Assembly (NCBI GenBank): GCA_913030915.1
Contig: CAJWEW010000001.1
Coordinates: 1 to 35,224 of the forward strand
Length of the DNA stretch: 35,224 nucleotides
Source: an uncultured Rhodobiaceae bacterium
GTDB taxonomy: Bacteria; Pseudomonadota; Alphaproteobacteria; Rhizobiales; TMED25
Direction: 5' to 3'
The translations under genes were made by a program, and so were the position numbers. Position 1 is the stretch's first letter; each line of letters opens with the position of its first letter. The notes below the pieces were generated by a model, which ran no database searches, was not told the origin of the DNA, and worked only from the letters and a program-made list of their open reading frames with translations. Positions 34,718-35,224 of this stretch are shown here, one piece after another.

Positions 34718-35194
34718 TTATTCACGTAACAAATAGGGGTTTTTGTAGCCAAGGTTACTCATAATATTTATCTCAATTTCTTCCATTTCAGCGGCGTTTG
34801 ACTCAATCTCATGATCAAAATCCAGAAGATGTAGAATACCATGTATTATGAGATGGCTTAAATGTTCATTGAGATTTTTGCTCTGTTGAATAAGCTCGGC
34901 TGATATATATTCATATGATAGAACTATGTCTCCCAGATGAGGCATTTCTGATTTGAATGATAAAATATTTGTAGCTTTGTTTATATTTCGGAATTTTTTA
35001 TTAAGCGCAGCTATATTTTTATTTGATGTGAGCAATATGCTTAATTCATCGTATTGAGTATTATTAACAAAAATTAATGTCTGTTCAGTAGCCTTCTCAA
35101 TGACCGAATATATTTCAGAATGTTTTTCCCACTCATCAAAATCAATAATTATATCTGGCACTAGGTCATTTTTTGAGTATTTTTTCATACGCAT
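34718..35194 (-). CDS. ybeY: Endoribonuclease YbeY (rRNA maturation)
   Basis: 158-residue zinc-dependent single-strand endoribonuclease involved in 16S rRNA processing and ribosome quality control. The zinc motif HGILHLLDFDH supplies His118, His122 and His128; LGDIVLSYEYI and NILSFKSE are further UPF0054 landmarks. It starts inside the 3' end of phoH (29-base overlap; a second ATG at 35188 would give 23), pointing to translational coupling. No Shine-Dalgarno sequence is seen, in keeping with that. Confidence 0.94.
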   Translation of the reverse strand: MRMKKYSKNDLVPDIIIDFDEWEKHSEIYSVIEKATEQTLIFVNNTQYDELSILLTSNKNIAALNKKFRNINKATNILSFKSEMPHLGDIVLSYEYISAELIQQSKNLNEHLSHLIIHGILHLLDFDHEIESNAAEMEEIEINIMSNLGYKNPYLLRE

Positions 35195-35224
35195 TAATTA
35201 TTTTTTTTACTAGTGAGTGTCTTA
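35166..35224 (-). CDS. phoH: PhoH-like ATPase, C-terminal end (partial)
   Basis: Only the last 18 codons and the stop TGA (35166-35168) are inside the window. The translated end RHSLVKKIINAYEKILKK matches the usual PhoH/YbeZ C-terminus (R-H-x-L-V-x-x-I-x-x-A-Y), and PhoH is the normal upstream neighbour of ybeY. PhoH is a predicted P-loop ATPase/RNA helicase-like partner of YbeY. It overlaps ybeY by 29 bases in another frame. Confidence 0.75.
   Translation of the reverse strand, partial: RHSLVKKIINAYEKILKK

Noticed and set aside
1-35224. Mobile elements, CRISPR arrays, tRNA/rRNA genes, toxin or defence systems
   Set aside because: No repeats of that type, integrase, transposase, Cas or tRNA-like cloverleaf regions were found; all long frames belong to housekeeping families.

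Overview
The window is a gene-dense, AT-rich (roughly one-third G+C by eye) piece of a bacterial chromosome. It carries almost only housekeeping genes, with gaps of a few to about 100 bases and frequent start/stop overlaps. The gene order is alphaproteobacterial: hisH-hisA-hisF-hisE-coaA; dnaK-dnaJ-dapB-gpmA; mutM-enoyl-CoA hydratase-rpsT-dnaA; ubiE-ubiB-coaBC-dut-moeB-like; irr-fabA-fabB-fabI; and phoH-ybeY-lnt-metK-trmB-rimP-nusA-infB-rbfA-truB-rpsO-pnp. Low G+C, tight packing and the absence of usual neighbours (no ylxR between nusA and infB, no corC/tlyC between ybeY and lnt) suggest a streamlined, probably marine or otherwise free-living alphaproteobacterium. The exact clade cannot be decided from this sequence. 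I see no mobile element, prophage, CRISPR array, tRNA or rRNA gene.

Layout. 1-3072 (+): the end of a histidine operon (hisH partial, hisA, hisF, hisE) and pantothenate kinase coaA. 3048-14217 (-), in transcription order: mutM, enoyl-CoA hydratase, rpsT, a 440-base non-coding region, a rhodanese-like gene overlapping dnaA, dnaA, dnaN, a heat-shock-type promoter, dnaK, dnaJ, dapB, gpmA and a PfkB-family (adenosine kinase-like) gene whose end overlaps coaA. 14280-19571 (+): ubiE, ubiB, coaBC, dut, a short MoeB/ThiF-like gene and a membrane-anchored SH3b protein. 19580-20014 (-): the iron regulator irr, divergent from fabA-fabB-fabI (20103-22676, +). 22698-35224 (-): the translation/transcription operon, read from a phoH tail at the right edge through ybeY, lnt, metK and trmB, then past a promoter and intrinsic terminator into rimP-nusA-infB-rbfA-truB-rpsO-pnp.

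Functionally the genes cover histidine and lysine biosynthesis, CoA synthesis, ubiquinone synthesis, unsaturated fatty-acid synthesis with the NADH-dependent enoyl reductase, replication initiation and clamp, chaperones, base-excision repair and nucleotide-pool hygiene (mutM, dut), and translation/RNA processing. No previously undescribed multi-gene system is visible. The items most worth a second look are regulatory: the 440-base region upstream of the rhodanese-dnaA pair, with a perfect DnaA box, palindromes and a CtrA-type motif; the promoter-terminator leader directly before rimP, which contains an alternative in-frame start; the sigma32-like dnaK promoter embedded in an inverted repeat; and the repeat-rich irr/fabA divergent promoter.
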